Shown here in pieces: positions 34,854-49,576 of a stretch of DNA of 64,000 nt. Numbering within the stretch: the first letter of the stretch is position 1; every line of letters begins with the position of its first letter. The translations under genes were made by a program, and so were the position numbers. Under the pieces are notes generated by a model that saw only the letters and a program-made list of their open reading frames with translations, did not search any database and had not been told where the DNA came from. This DNA is from a gamma proteobacterium L18 (GTDB lineage: Bacteria > Pseudomonadota > Gammaproteobacteria > Pseudomonadales > Pseudomonadaceae), in NCBI GenBank assembly GCA_000497835.1, contig KI547164.1, forward strand, positions 117,436 through 181,435, read 5' to 3'.

Positions 34854-36047
34854 ATGTTCGAACTTGTAGACAACATCCCGCAAAGCCCGGTAATCAAGGT
34901 TATCGGTGTGGGTGGTGGCGGCGGCAACGCGGTCAACCACATGGTCAAGAGCAACATCGAAGGCGTCGAATTCATCTGCGCCAACACTGATGCTCAAGCC
35001 CTGAAAAACATTGGCGCACGTACCATCCTGCAACTGGGCACCGGCGTGACCAAGGGCCTGGGCGCCGGCGCCAACCCTGAGGTCGGCCGTCAGGCGGCCC
35101 TGGAAGACCGCGAGCGTATCGCCGAAGTACTGGTCGGTACCAACATGGTCTTCATCACCACCGGCATGGGTGGCGGTACCGGTACCGGTGCTGCGCCGAT
35201 CATTGCCGAAGTGGCGAAGGAAATGGGCATCCTGACCGTTGCGGTCGTGACCCGTCCGTTCCCGTTCGAAGGCCGCAAGCGCATGCAGATCGCCGATGAA
35301 GGCATCCGCGCGCTGTCGGAAAGCGTCGACTCGTTGATCACTATCCCCAACGAGAAGCTGCTGACCATTCTGGGTAAAGACGCCAGCCTGCTGTCGGCCT
35401 TCGCCAAGGCTGACGATGTACTGGCCGGTGCCGTTCGCGGTATCTCCGACATCATCAAGCGCCCAGGCATGATCAACGTCGACTTCGCCGACGTCCGTAC
35501 CGTGATGAGCGAGATGGGCATGGCGATGATGGGTACCGGCTGCGCCAGCGGTCCGAACCGTGCGCGTGAAGCGACCGAGGCGGCCATCCGCAACCCGCTG
35601 CTCGAAGACGTCAACCTGCAGGGCGCCCGCGGCATCCTGGTGAACATCACCGCCGGTCCCGACCTGTCGCTGGGTGAGTACTCCGACGTGGGTAGCATCA
35701 TCGAAGCGTTCGCCTCCGACCACGCGATGGTCAAGGTGGGTACCGTTATCGACCCGGACATGCGCGACGAGCTGCACGTGACCGTGGTTGCCACCGGCCT
35801 GGGTGCCAAGATCGAGAAGCCTGTAAAGGTCATCGACAACACCCTGCAAGCCGCTTCCCAGCAAGCAGTCGCCCAACAGGCGCCCGCTCGTCAGGAACAG
35901 CCGTCGGTGAACTACCGCGACCTGGACCGTCCTACCGTGATGCGCAATCAGGCACACGCAGGCGCGGCACAGGCTGCCAAGCTCAACCCACAAGACGATC
36001 TGGACTACCTGGACATCCCGGCATTCCTGCGTCGTCAGGCTGATTGA
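34854..36047 (+). CDS. ftsZ: Cell division GTPase FtsZ
   Basis: A 397-residue tubulin-like GTPase. The tubulin signature GGGTGTG and the T7-loop region (NVDFADVRTVM) are present. A variable linker leads to the C-terminal peptide DDLDYLDIPAFLRRQAD, which binds FtsA and ZipA. The ATG at 34854 has a strong AAGGAGAGGG site, stronger than its neighbours, in keeping with high FtsZ output. Confidence 0.98.
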   Translation: MFELVDNIPQSPVIKVIGVGGGGGNAVNHMVKSNIEGVEFICANTDAQALKNIGARTILQLGTGVTKGLGAGANPEVGRQAALEDRERIAEVLVGTNMVFITTGMGGGTGTGAAPIIAEVAKEMGILTVAVVTRPFPFEGRKRMQIADEGIRALSESVDSLITIPNEKLLTILGKDASLLSAFAKADDVLAGAVRGISDIIKRPGMINVDFADVRTVMSEMGMAMMGTGCASGPNRAREATEAAIRNPLLEDVNLQGARGILVNITAGPDLSLGEYSDVGSIIEAFASDHAMVKVGTVIDPDMRDELHVTVVATGLGAKIEKPVKVIDNTLQAASQQAVAQQAPARQEQPSVNYRDLDRPTVMRNQAHAGAAQAAKLNPQDDLDYLDIPAFLRRQAD

Positions 36048-36074
36048 TGGAATTTATCAGGGCTATGAAGGTGA

Positions 36075-36107
36075 TTGGTGTTCAGCAAAGGCCGGGTCTG
36101 CTATTAT
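36075..36107 (+). promoter_or_regulatory. Possible promoter of lpxC
   Basis: An extended -10 (TGCTATTAT, hexamer 36102-36107) lies 53 bases before the lpxC ATG in the 112-base ftsZ-lpxC gap. The -35 is poor, so this rests on the -10 only. Confidence 0.4.
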
Positions 36108-36123
36108 CGCCAGCCTTTGTTGA

Positions 36124-37071
<948 letters not shown>

Positions 37072-37100
37072 GTCGAACACTCTCTTCTCTAGATGTTCTT

Positions 37101-37127
37101 GAGGCCACCTTCGGGTGGCCTTTTTTA
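37101..37127 (+). terminator. Rho-independent terminator of the dcw cluster
   Basis: GGCCACC, tetraloop TTCG, GGTGGCC and T6. The UUCG loop makes it very stable. It lies 29 bases past lpxC. Confidence 0.95.
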
Positions 37128-37137
37128 TTTTTGATTT

Positions 37138-37329
37138 GTGGTGTCTGGTTCCCGGGCAGAGCCCGGTCCTACACCGATCGGGCCATGGGTGTCAGGTAGG
37201 CAAAGCGCACAGCTTTTGGTAGCACCGCAGGATTATCCTTGCAACGCCAAAGGCGGACCGCTTTGCGTAACTGACACCACTGCCGCGACCGGTGTAGGAC
37301 CGGGCTCTGCCCGGGAACCAGACACCACC
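37138..37329. repeat. Large REP-type palindrome, family D, copy 2
   Basis: About 190 bases pair nearly end to end. The outer arms start GTGGTGTCTGGTTCCCGGGC and mirror at the right end; inner parts GGTGTCAG / CTGACACC and GCAAAGCG / CGCTTTGC also pair. It shares the CCCGGGCAGAGCCCGGTCC core and parts of the centre with 18323-18543. It lies between the convergent lpxC and dciA genes. Confidence 0.9.
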
Positions 37330-37333
37330 CATC

Positions 37334-37792
37334 TCACCCCTTTGGCTTCCCCGCATGCGCCGCCAGGCGCTCCAGCGCCGCCCGCAGGCCAGGATCAGTA
37401 ATGCCCTCAGCCGTGGACTGAATGTTCTCCGCCGACTGCACCGACAGGTCGATACTGCGGCTGCCCGTGCTGCGCTGCACCGTGGGCGGCTGCACCTTGA
37501 ACTGGATGCGCGTCAGGTTGGCGAATTCAGGCAACGCCTGCAGATCACGCAACAGGCGCTTCTGCTGGTAGCGCAAGCGTGTAGCCCAATGGCCATCAGT
37601 GACAATTAGCAGCAGGCAGCCTTCACGCCACGAAGCCACATAGCAGTGTTCGCGCGCGGCTGGCTGCAGTTGGCTTTCGAACAGTCGCTGCAGGTGCGAC
37701 AGGCGCTGGGCCTGGCTGAACAAGGCCTTTAGGGGCTTGGCTTCGCGCAGCAGAACGCCGGGCGCCCGGGCGGGGAGGGGGCGGAAGGCCAT
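37334..37792 (-). CDS. dciA: DciA-type helicase-loader protein (DUF721)
   Basis: A 152-residue DUF721/DciA protein. In bacteria without DnaC, DciA helps load the replicative helicase DnaB. The conserved KH-like part is at about 25-115 (CYVASWREGCLLLIVTDGHWATRLRYQ), followed by a flexible tail. It is divergent from secA across 286 bases and convergent with lpxC. Confidence 0.9.
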   Translation of the reverse strand: MAFRPLPARAPGVLLREAKPLKALFSQAQRLSHLQRLFESQLQPAAREHCYVASWREGCLLLIVTDGHWATRLRYQQKRLLRDLQALPEFANLTRIQFKVQPPTVQRSTGSRSIDLSVQSAENIQSTAEGITDPGLRAALERLAAHAGKPKG

Positions 37793-37890
37793 AGGGGAAA
37801 CCTGAAGTTACAGAGCCGCCATGGTAGCAGAAACCGCCTGATTCGAGCCGCAATCACCCGTTCGGTTACATAACTTCTTCACCGGATGGG

Positions 37891-37918
37891 TTGAAGTTGA
37901 GAAAAAAGGCCTTATTGT
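37891..37918 (+). promoter_or_regulatory. Possible promoter of secA
   Basis: TTGAAG, 16-base spacer, TATTGT in the dciA-secA gap. A second good -10 (TAGAAT, 37990-37995) lies nearer secA without a clear -35. Either could serve. Confidence 0.35.
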
Positions 37919-38078
37919 ACAAAAGCCCCGTCAAAGCGCTGTGCCAGCATCGTGGAAATAACGCCACTTTCCTCCTCGCCGTTTCCGGGTAGAATGCTCG
38001 TTCGCATGCGGCCATGAGGGCTGCACGGGCGACTCACGGGGCCGCCCTCCATCCCTACGTGTGGAAGATCCTGCCGAT

Positions 38079-40817
<2,739 letters not shown>

Positions 40818-40844
40818 CGATCCGGCTCTGACCTGAAACATCCG

Positions 40845-40879
40845 CGCCGCGACCGGCTTCCAGCCGTCGCGGCGTTTTT
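40845..40879 (+). terminator. Rho-independent terminator of secA
   Basis: CGCCGCGAC, a 12-base loop with a small inner GGC/GCC pairing, GTCGCGGCG and T5. Confidence 0.9.
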
Positions 40880-40934
40880 CCATCGTTAGCGCCGTGTGCT
40901 GGAACACGGCGTCCGTCTTAGCAGGAGTGTTCAC

Positions 40935-42152
40935 ATGGCTGTTGGTCTGGGTCCTTTGCCAACGTTGCACCCGGTGGCTGGTTTCGAGCTTGGCATCGCT
41001 TCGGCGGGCATCAAGCGCCCTGGGCGCAAGGATGTGGTCGTGATGCGCTGCGCTGAAGGTTCGAGCGTGGCCGGTGTCTTCACCTTGAATGCGTTCTGCG
41101 CCGCGCCGGTGATCATCGCCAAGCAGCGTGTGCAGGGCACCGTGCGTTACCTGCTGACCAACACCGGCAATGCCAACGCCGGTACCGGCGAGCCAGGCCT
41201 GGTTGCGGCCGAGCGCACCTGCGCCAGCCTGGCCAAGCTGGCGGGTGTTGACGCCAGCGCGGTACTGCCGTTCTCCACCGGCGTGATCGGTGAGCCACTG
41301 CCGGTCGAGAAGATCGAAGGGGCCCTGCAGGCAGCCCTGGACGATCTGTCGGTCGACAACTGGGCGGCTGCCGCCACCGGCATCATGACCACCGACACCC
41401 TGCCCAAGGGCGCCAGCCGTCAGTTCGTGATTGATGGCGTGACCGTCACCGTTACCGGTATTTCCAAGGGCGCGGGGATGATCCGCCCGAACATGGCCAC
41501 CATGCTCGGCTACATCGCCACCGACGCCAAGGTCGCCCCGGCGGTGCTCAAGGACCTGATCCTGGACGGCGCCAACAAGTCGTTCAACCGCATCACCATC
41601 GACGGTGACACCTCCACCAACGACTGCTGCATGCTGATCGCTACCGGCCAGGCCAACCTGCCGGAAGTTACCGAAGCGCGTGGCGAGTTGTTCGATGCGC
41701 TGAAAAAAGCCGTGTTCGACGTGTGCATGGAAGTGGCCCAGGCCATCGTCCGTGACGGCGAAGGCGCCACCAAGTTCGTCACCGTGCAGGTGAACGGCGG
41801 CGGCAACCACCAGGAGTGCCTGGACGTCGGTTACGCCGTGGCTCACTCGCCGCTGATCAAGACCGCACTGTTCGCCTCCGACCCCAACTGGGGGCGCATC
41901 CTGGCCGCAGTGGGCCGCGCGGGCGTGCCGAACCTGGACGTCAGCAAGATCGACGTGTACCTGGGAGAAGTGTGCATCGCCAGCCGTGGCGGCCGTTCGG
42001 CCACCTACACCGAAGAGCAGGGCTCGGCGGTGATGGCGCGCGAAGAAATCACCATTCGTATCGAGCTGGGCCGTGGTGACTGCAGCGAAACCATCTGGAC
42101 CACCGACCTGTCCCACGAGTACGTGAAAATCAACGCCGAATACCGTACGTAA
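40935..42152 (+). CDS. argJ: Bifunctional glutamate N-acetyltransferase / ornithine acetyltransferase
   Basis: A 405-residue self-cleaving ArgJ. The cleavage motif is IRPNMATML, with the cut between Ala188 and Thr189, which becomes the nucleophile. It recycles the acetyl group in the arginine pathway. Whether it also uses acetyl-CoA (bifunctional) cannot be read from sequence alone. The ATG at 40935 follows AGGAG. Confidence 0.96.
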   Translation: MAVGLGPLPTLHPVAGFELGIASAGIKRPGRKDVVVMRCAEGSSVAGVFTLNAFCAAPVIIAKQRVQGTVRYLLTNTGNANAGTGEPGLVAAERTCASLAKLAGVDASAVLPFSTGVIGEPLPVEKIEGALQAALDDLSVDNWAAAATGIMTTDTLPKGASRQFVIDGVTVTVTGISKGAGMIRPNMATMLGYIATDAKVAPAVLKDLILDGANKSFNRITIDGDTSTNDCCMLIATGQANLPEVTEARGELFDALKKAVFDVCMEVAQAIVRDGEGATKFVTVQVNGGGNHQECLDVGYAVAHSPLIKTALFASDPNWGRILAAVGRAGVPNLDVSKIDVYLGEVCIASRGGRSATYTEEQGSAVMAREEITIRIELGRGDCSETIWTTDLSHEYVKINAEYRT

Positions 42153-42172
42153 GGCTTGATGCCCGCGGCGCC

Positions 42173-42239
42173 GCTTTCCCGAGCTTCGCCCGGTCCCACA
42201 GGTGAACACCTGTGGGACCGGGCGAAGCTCGGGAAAAGC
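42173..42239. repeat. REP palindrome, family A, copy 2
   Basis: Arms of about 30 bases, with a perfect core and outer GCTTT / AAAGC pairing, around the short loop GTGAACAC. It lies between argJ and the Nudix gene, both on plus. Confidence 0.92.
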
Positions 42240-42263
42240 GCGACGCGGTCCTAGGGAGTACCC

Positions 42264-43208
42264 ATGAAACGCATTCATGTAGCCGCCGCCGTCATTCGCG
42301 GCGCAGACAACCGTATCCTCATCGCCCGGCGTGCCGACACTCAGCACCAGGGCGGCCTGTGGGAGTTCCCCGGTGGCAAGGTGGAGGAGGGCGAAAGCGT
42401 GCGTGCGGCGCTGGCCCGCGAACTGGCTGAAGAGCTGGCAATCACCGTCACTGCGGCCCGCCCGCTGATCAAGGTGCAACACGACTACCCCGACAAGCAG
42501 GTACTGCTGGACGTCTGGGAAGTCTCGGCCTTCACCGGCGAGCCCCACGGTGCCGAGGGCCAGCCGCTGGCCTGGGTCACCGCCCGCGAGTTGCCCAACT
42601 ACGAATTCCCCGAAGCCAACCGCCCGATCGTCAAGGCGGCCGGCCTGGCCAGCGAATACCTGATTACCCCCGACGGCCTGGAAACCCCAGAGCTGCTGCG
42701 CGGCATTCAAAAAGCCATCGCCAACGGCACGCGCCTGGTGCAACTGCGGGCGCCCAACGGCTATGACCCCAAATACCGCGACCTGGCGGTGGATGCAGTG
42801 GGTTTGTGCGCCGGCAAGGCGCAGCTGATGCTCAAGGGGCCGCTGGAATGGCTGGGGGACTTCCCCTCGGCCGGTTGGCACCTGACGGCCGAGCAACTGC
42901 GCAAGTACGCCAGCAAGGGCCGTCCGTTCCCGCGTGAGCGGCTGTTGGCGGCCTCGTGCCACAACGCTGAAGAATTGGCGTTGGCGCAGCAGATGGGCGC
43001 CGATTTTGTCACCCTGTCGCCGGTGCAGCCGACCCAGACCCATCCTGATGCCCAGCCGTTGGGTTGGGAAAAGGCTGCCGAGTTGATCGCAGGCTTCAAC
43101 TACCCAGTGTTTCTGCTGGGTGGCGTGGGGCCGGCGGACAAGCAGCGTGCGTGGGACCTTGGTGCGCAGGGCGTTGCGGGTATCCGCGCGTTCTGGCCTG
43201 GGGTTTGA
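42264..43208 (+). CDS. mutT: Nudix hydrolase (MutT-like) fused to a thiamine-phosphate-synthase-like domain
   Basis: A 314-residue two-domain protein. Residues 1-130 are a MutT-type Nudix domain with box GKVEEGE (38-44) and REL-EE (52-57); the last Gly of the box is Ala59. Residues about 135-314 are a TIM-barrel domain related to thiamine-phosphate synthase (VQLRAP, LSPVQPTQTHP, FLLGGVGP). MutT removes 8-oxo-dGTP. The role of the second domain is unknown, since key thiamine-synthase residues are hard to place. This fusion is common in gamma-proteobacteria such as Pseudomonas. Confidence 0.9.
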   Translation: MKRIHVAAAVIRGADNRILIARRADTQHQGGLWEFPGGKVEEGESVRAALARELAEELAITVTAARPLIKVQHDYPDKQVLLDVWEVSAFTGEPHGAEGQPLAWVTARELPNYEFPEANRPIVKAAGLASEYLITPDGLETPELLRGIQKAIANGTRLVQLRAPNGYDPKYRDLAVDAVGLCAGKAQLMLKGPLEWLGDFPSAGWHLTAEQLRKYASKGRPFPRERLLAASCHNAEELALAQQMGADFVTLSPVQPTQTHPDAQPLGWEKAAELIAGFNYPVFLLGGVGPADKQRAWDLGAQGVAGIRAFWPGV

Positions 43209-43221
43209 TGGGGTAGCTTAG

Positions 43222-43310
43222 GGCCTCATCGCGAGCAAGCTTTGCTCCCACAGGTGTACGTCTCAGGTGAGGTAAACACTGTGGGAGCAAAGCTTGCTCG
43301 CGATGAGGCC
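43222..43310. repeat. REP palindrome, family E
   Basis: Arms GGCCTCATCGCGAGCAAGC (from 43222) and GCTTGCTCGCGATGAGGCC (ending 43310), extended by TTTGCTCCCACAG pairing. It lies between the convergent Nudix-fusion and adenosyltransferase genes. Confidence 0.92.
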
Positions 43311-43324
43311 GGCCCTGCCACTCC

Positions 43325-43888
43325 TCAGGGCTTCGCCGCAGGTTGCCAGAGAATCTCCGCCACCCCCTGGCGCCGGGCAATGATCCGCGCCGCCACAAAC
43401 AACAGGTCCGACAACCGGTTGATGTAGGCCAGCCCCACACCCCCCAACGGCTCTACCGCATTCAAATGCTGACACCGGCGCTCGGCGCCGCGCGCCAGGC
43501 TGCGGCACACATGCGCCTGGGCGATCAGCGCAGAACCGCCCGGCAGGATGAAATTCTCCAGCGGCCCCAGTTCCTCGTTCCACAGGTCGATCACCTGCTC
43601 CAGGCGCTCAACCTCGGCCGCGTTCAACGCCTGATAAGCCGGCATCGCCAACTCGCCACCCAGGTCGAACAACCGATGCTGGCACGGCGCCAAGGCCTCC
43701 ACCACCTCGCCCAGGCGCGAATCTTCGGCACAGCCGGCCAGCAGCAGGCCCAGCTGGCTGTTCAGCGTATCGACCTCGCCAATGGCCTCTACGCGCGGGT
43801 GGTCCTTGCCCACGCGGCGGCCGTCGCCGAGGCCCGTCTCGCCTTTGTCGCCAGTGCGGGTGTAGATCTTTGACAGGCGAAAGCCCAT
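43325..43888 (-). CDS. Cob(I)yrinic acid a,c-diamide adenosyltransferase, PduO type
   Basis: A 187-residue PduO-type adenosyltransferase. The ATP-binding start KIYTRTGDKGETGLGDGRRVGKD (7-29 region) and the C-terminal CRSLARGAERR and YINRLSDLLFVAARI motifs define the family. It transfers adenosyl from ATP to the corrin cobalt. It is the last gene of a minus-strand group, three bases after the histidine kinase. No cobalamin riboswitch is visible upstream of it. Confidence 0.93.
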   Translation of the reverse strand: MGFRLSKIYTRTGDKGETGLGDGRRVGKDHPRVEAIGEVDTLNSQLGLLLAGCAEDSRLGEVVEALAPCQHRLFDLGGELAMPAYQALNAAEVERLEQVIDLWNEELGPLENFILPGGSALIAQAHVCRSLARGAERRCQHLNAVEPLGGVGLAYINRLSDLLFVAARIIARRQGVAEILWQPAAKP

Positions 43889-43891
43889 GTC

Positions 43892-45925
43892 TTATGTCTC
43901 CGAGGTCAAGAGGGTGGCCGGCACGGTGCTGGCGATCAGGGGCAGGCGCAAGGTGAAGCAGGTGCCCAGGCCGGGGGTGGACTGCACCTCCATCTGCCCC
44001 TTGTGGTTGTTGGTGATGATGAAATAGGAAACCGATAGCCCAAGCCCAGTGCCCTGGCCGATTTCCTTGGTGGTGAAGAACGGCTCGAAGGTACGTTTGC
44101 GCACCTGCTCGGGCATGCCCACGCCGTTGTCCTCCACCTGGATTTCCGCCCACGGTGGGTTCAGCCGGGTGCGCAGGGTGATGCGCCCGGGCTCTGCGCC
44201 TTCGGGGCGCTGGTGGATGGCCTGGGCGGCGTTCTTCAGCAGGTTGAGCAGCACTTGTTCCAACTCGTTCGCCGTGCCGGGCACCGGGCCCAGGTTGGGG
44301 TCGAACTGGCGGATGATGTTCTGGCCCTTGAAGTCGAAGCCGATGGCCAGGTCAAAGTCGTTGCCGGCGATTTCCACCGCCTGGTCGATCAGCGCGGGCA
44401 GGTCGCACGGCGCCAGTTGGCGATTGCTGCGGCGGCTGAAGCTGAGCATGTGGGTGACGATCTTCGCCGCGCGTGCGCCGGCCTGCTGGATGCCATCCAG
44501 CAACTGCGGGATCTCGCGGTTGTGCAGGTACAGGTTGACCGTGGCCAGGTCGATGCCGGCTTCGGCGGCGGCCTCGAGATTGCGCGGCAGGTCGGCGGAC
44601 AGCCGGCGACGCACGTTCTGCACGTTGTGCAGGATCGCACCCAGGGGGTTGTTGATCTCGTGGGCCATGCCGGCGGCCAGGCCGCCTACGGAGAGCATTT
44701 TTTCCGACTGCACCATCATTTCCTCCAGCGACAGGCGCTGGCTGATGTCGTCGATACGGATCACCACGCCGCGCCCGGCACCGCCCATCAGCGGGTAGAA
44801 GGTCAGGGCGTAGTGGTGGGCGACGTCGTCCTTGACCCAGGTCACGCGCTCGATCTTGGCCACGGTGTGACGTTCCACGGTGGTCTTGAGCTGGGGCAGG
44901 AAGGGCTTGAGTGGCTCGAAGGCGAGGAAGATCGGCTGGTTCAGCGCTTCGTCCAGCGGCGTGCCGGACAGGGCGCTGGCCTCCTGGTTCCACTGGGTCA
45001 CGTACAGCTGCTCATCCAGGGCGATCAGCGCCGAGGGCATGGAGTCGATGATGCTGTTGAGGTAATTCTGGAAACCGGTGAGCTTCTTCTCGATCTTGCT
45101 GCGCACCTGCACTTCCAGTTCGAGCTTGCGGTTGGTGTGGCGGGTTTCCTCGGCCAGGCCCTGGGCCTGGTCGTAGGCCGCTTGGGAGTCGTCCCTGGCA
45201 CGCTTGAGCTGCTGCTCGCGGGCTTCGATGCGCGACAGCATGGTGTTGAAGGCCTCGGCCAGGCTGCCGATCTCGTCGTGGTTGCCGGGTGCGGCGCGCA
45301 GGGCGTAGTTCTCTTCGCGGGTGACCTGGCGCGACAACTCTTCAAGCTGGTAGATGGGCTGGGTGATCAGGCGCTTGATCTGCCGGGCGATGATCAGCCA
45401 CAGCAGCACGCTGAACACCAGGATACCGAGGCTGGCGGTGAGGGTCCCGGTGTAGAACGCCATGGGCAGTTCGCTGCTGGCCACCAGCAACAGGTGGCCG
45501 GGCGGTTTGCCGCTGCGGGGCAGGTTGACCAACTGGGTGCTGCGAAATTCGGTCTGACGCCACTTGTCCATGTTGCGGTAGTGCTCGGGCACCTTCAGCG
45601 ACTGGCCGTGCTGCAACTGCGCCAGCAGCTTGCCGTCATTGTCGTACACCGCTGCCGCGCGCAGGGGCGAATAGCTGTTGAGCTCTTCGAGCAGCGCCTG
45701 GGCGCTTTGCGGCGAGTCCAGCGCCTCGATGGCCAAAGCCGGGTTGGTGACCAGCTTGCCGATGGTCTGCAGGGCCTGGGGCGCCATGCTTTCCTGGGAG
45801 ATCCAGTAGGCGGCACTGATGAAGGTGAGGTTGGCGACCAGCAGCACGGTGGTCAGCAACACCAGCAGGGCGGCGAGCAGTTTCTGCCCCACCGGCAGGT
45901 TTTCGAGGCGCTGGCGCAATGGCAT
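43892..45925 (-). CDS. Membrane sensor histidine kinase with HAMP and PAS domains
   Basis: A 677-residue kinase: membrane segment (15-39), periplasmic part (40-155), second membrane segment (about 160-180), HAMP (182-235), coiled coil, PAS (about 285-395), HisKA with His422 (GGLAAGMAHEINNPLG), and HATPase with NLLKNAAQAI, VEDNGVGM and GQGTGLGLSVSY. No receiver domain and no response-regulator gene lie beside it. By synteny it matches the P. aeruginosa kinase PA4398, which I recall as affecting swarming and biofilm formation. The ATG at 45923-45925 gives a clean N-terminal membrane helix. Confidence 0.92.
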   Translation of the reverse strand: MPLRQRLENLPVGQKLLAALLVLLTTVLLVANLTFISAAYWISQESMAPQALQTIGKLVTNPALAIEALDSPQSAQALLEELNSYSPLRAAAVYDNDGKLLAQLQHGQSLKVPEHYRNMDKWRQTEFRSTQLVNLPRSGKPPGHLLLVASSELPMAFYTGTLTASLGILVFSVLLWLIIARQIKRLITQPIYQLEELSRQVTREENYALRAAPGNHDEIGSLAEAFNTMLSRIEAREQQLKRARDDSQAAYDQAQGLAEETRHTNRKLELEVQVRSKIEKKLTGFQNYLNSIIDSMPSALIALDEQLYVTQWNQEASALSGTPLDEALNQPIFLAFEPLKPFLPQLKTTVERHTVAKIERVTWVKDDVAHHYALTFYPLMGGAGRGVVIRIDDISQRLSLEEMMVQSEKMLSVGGLAAGMAHEINNPLGAILHNVQNVRRRLSADLPRNLEAAAEAGIDLATVNLYLHNREIPQLLDGIQQAGARAAKIVTHMLSFSRRSNRQLAPCDLPALIDQAVEIAGNDFDLAIGFDFKGQNIIRQFDPNLGPVPGTANELEQVLLNLLKNAAQAIHQRPEGAEPGRITLRTRLNPPWAEIQVEDNGVGMPEQVRKRTFEPFFTTKEIGQGTGLGLSVSYFIITNNHKGQMEVQSTPGLGTCFTLRLPLIASTVPATLLTSET

Positions 45926-45987
45926 CGACGAATCCGTCTCGTTGGAAAGGGTGTTCAACCTTGAGTGTATCAAAGCGCGACAGGGCT

Positions 45988-47858
<1,871 letters not shown>

Positions 47859-48027
47859 ACGCGTCTCACGTGATGGGAGGACAATCTGCCGCTGCATGGG
47901 GCGAACTTCGCGCATGAAGGGGCGTTGTGCAGTGCTGGCAACCGTTATAATGACCCGGCATTTTAACCGTCAAGCCAGGCGTGCTCCATCTGTACCGAGC
48001 TGCGCCGTTTTTTTTGGAGAATTTTAC

Positions 48028-48507
48028 ATGCCCTCGTTCGACGTAGTGTCCGAGCTGGACAAGCACGAAGTCACCAACGCGGTGGAAAACGCCGTCAAGG
48101 AACTGGACCGCCGCTACGACCTGAAAGGCAAAGGTACCATCGAGTTCAAGGAACTGACCGTGACCCTGACCGCCGAGGCCGAATTCCAGCTGGAAGCCAT
48201 GATCGAGATCCTCAAGCTGGCGCTGGTCAAGCGCAAGCTGGACGTGAAGTGCCTGGAAGTCAAAGACGCCTATGCCTCGGGCAAGGTGATGAAGCAGGAA
48301 GCCACCCTGCGCGAAGGCATCGACAAGGAGCTGGCGAAGAAGATCGTCGCGCACATCAAGGACGCCAAGCTCAAGGTGCAGGCCGCTATCCAGGGCGAGC
48401 AAGTGCGCGTCACCGGCAAGAAGCGCGATGACCTGCAGGAAGCCATCGCTGCCCTGCGCGCCAAGGAATTCGACATGCCGCTGCAGTTCAACAACTTCCG
48501 CGACTGA
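48028..48507 (+). CDS. yajQ: YajQ family nucleotide-binding protein
   Basis: A 159-residue YajQ/UPF0234 protein: [19 protein letters not shown] start, two ferredoxin-like halves, and the end [10 protein letters not shown]. Relatives in Xanthomonas and Pseudomonas bind cyclic di-GMP and affect virulence gene expression; whether this one does is inferred. The ATG at 48028 follows TTTGGAGAATTTTAC. It is divergent from the degenerate GGDEF gene across 169 bases. Confidence 0.94.
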   Translation: MPSFDVVSELDKHEVTNAVENAVKELDRRYDLKGKGTIEFKELTVTLTAEAEFQLEAMIEILKLALVKRKLDVKCLEVKDAYASGKVMKQEATLREGIDKELAKKIVAHIKDAKLKVQAAIQGEQVRVTGKKRDDLQEAIAALRAKEFDMPLQFNNFRD

Positions 48508-48608
48508 GTGCCCGGGGGGGCGTCGCAGGGAACCTGACGGGGGCTTGCGGCGTCCCACCCCCGTGGCGCGGGTGAAACGATTCGCCCACCGGCAATAGGA
48601 GAGCCCTT

Positions 48609-49448
48609 ATGGATGTAAACGCAGAAGTGGACCAACTCGTCCAGAAGTCCCAGACCTGGATTCCGATGATCATGCAGTACAGCAGCCGCGTGCTGCTGGC
48701 CGTGGTGACCCTGGCCGTCGGCTGGTGGCTGATCAACCAGCTGACCCAGCGGGTGGGCAAGTTGCTGGCCCTGCGCAACGCCGACCTGGCCCTGCAAGGC
48801 TTTATCAGCAGCCTGGCCAACATCGCGTTGAAGATCATGCTGATCGTCAGCGTGGCGTCGATGATCGGCATCGAGACCACGTCCTTCGTCGCCGCCATTG
48901 GTGCCGCCGGCCTGGCCGTGGGCCTGGCGTTGCAGGGCAGCCTGGCGAACTTCGCCGGTGGGGTGCTGATTCTGCTGTTCCGTCCATTCCGCATTGGCGA
49001 CTGGATCGAAGCCCAGGGCGTGCAGGGCACCGTGGACAACATCATGATCTTCCACACCGTGCTGCGCACCGGTGACAACAAGACCGTGATCCTGCCCAAC
49101 GGCCCGCTGTCCAACGGCATCATCACCAACACCAACCGCCAGCCGACGCGCAAGATCACCTACGACATCGGCGTGGACTACGACGCCGACCTGCAGAAGG
49201 CCCGTGAAATCCTGCTGGACCTGGCCAAGGACCCGCGCGTGCTGGAAAGCCCGGCGCCCGAAGCCGTGGTGACCACGCTGGGTGACAGCTCGATCACCGT
49301 GTCGCTGCGTTGCTGGGTGAACACCCCCGACATGGGCGGCGTGACCAACATGATCAACGCCGAGATCCGTGATCGCCTGCGTGCGGCGAACATCGACATA
49401 CCGTTCCCGCAGCGTGTGGTGCGGGTGGTGTCCGAAGCCGCCCAGTAA
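48609..49448 (+). CDS. Small-conductance mechanosensitive channel, MscS type
   Basis: A 279-residue channel with three membrane helices (about 20-45, 63-88, 90-125). The pore helix is rich in Gly and Ala (AAIGAAGLAVGLALQGSLANF, split at 95-115), and a beta-rich cytoplasmic vestibule follows (PFRIGDWIE onward). It opens on hypo-osmotic shock. An AGGAGAG site precedes the ATG. A terminator and a REP palindrome follow. Confidence 0.94.
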   Translation: MDVNAEVDQLVQKSQTWIPMIMQYSSRVLLAVVTLAVGWWLINQLTQRVGKLLALRNADLALQGFISSLANIALKIMLIVSVASMIGIETTSFVAAIGAAGLAVGLALQGSLANFAGGVLILLFRPFRIGDWIEAQGVQGTVDNIMIFHTVLRTGDNKTVILPNGPLSNGIITNTNRQPTRKITYDIGVDYDADLQKAREILLDLAKDPRVLESPAPEAVVTTLGDSSITVSLRCWVNTPDMGGVTNMINAEIRDRLRAANIDIPFPQRVVRVVSEAAQ

Positions 49449-49455
49449 CAAAAAA

Positions 49456-49478
49456 AGCCCCTGTTGAAGGGGCTTTTT
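49456..49478 (+). terminator. Rho-independent terminator of the mscS-type gene
   Basis: AGCCCC, loop TGTTGAA, GGGGCT, then T5, with an A-run before it. Confidence 0.9.
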
Positions 49479-49492
49479 CTTGGCTGGGATCT

Positions 49493-49571
49493 GTGTTGCC
49501 CGCTTCCCGAGCTTCGCCCGGTCCCACAGGGTTCGATGTGGGACCGGGCGAAGCTCGGGAAGCGGGCAACA
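49493..49571. repeat. REP palindrome, family A, copy 3
   Basis: The longest copy of the family: arms of about 35 bases (49493-49529, 49537-49571) with extra GTGTTGCCCG / CGGGCAACAC outside the shared core. It lies between the convergent mscS-type and ampG genes. Confidence 0.93.
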
Positions 49572-49576
49572 CGGTA

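Noticed and set aside
43889..45987. Cobalamin riboswitch upstream of the adenosyltransferase
   Set aside because: The gene starts three bases after the kinase stop, and no B12-box-like sequence is visible in the operon gaps.
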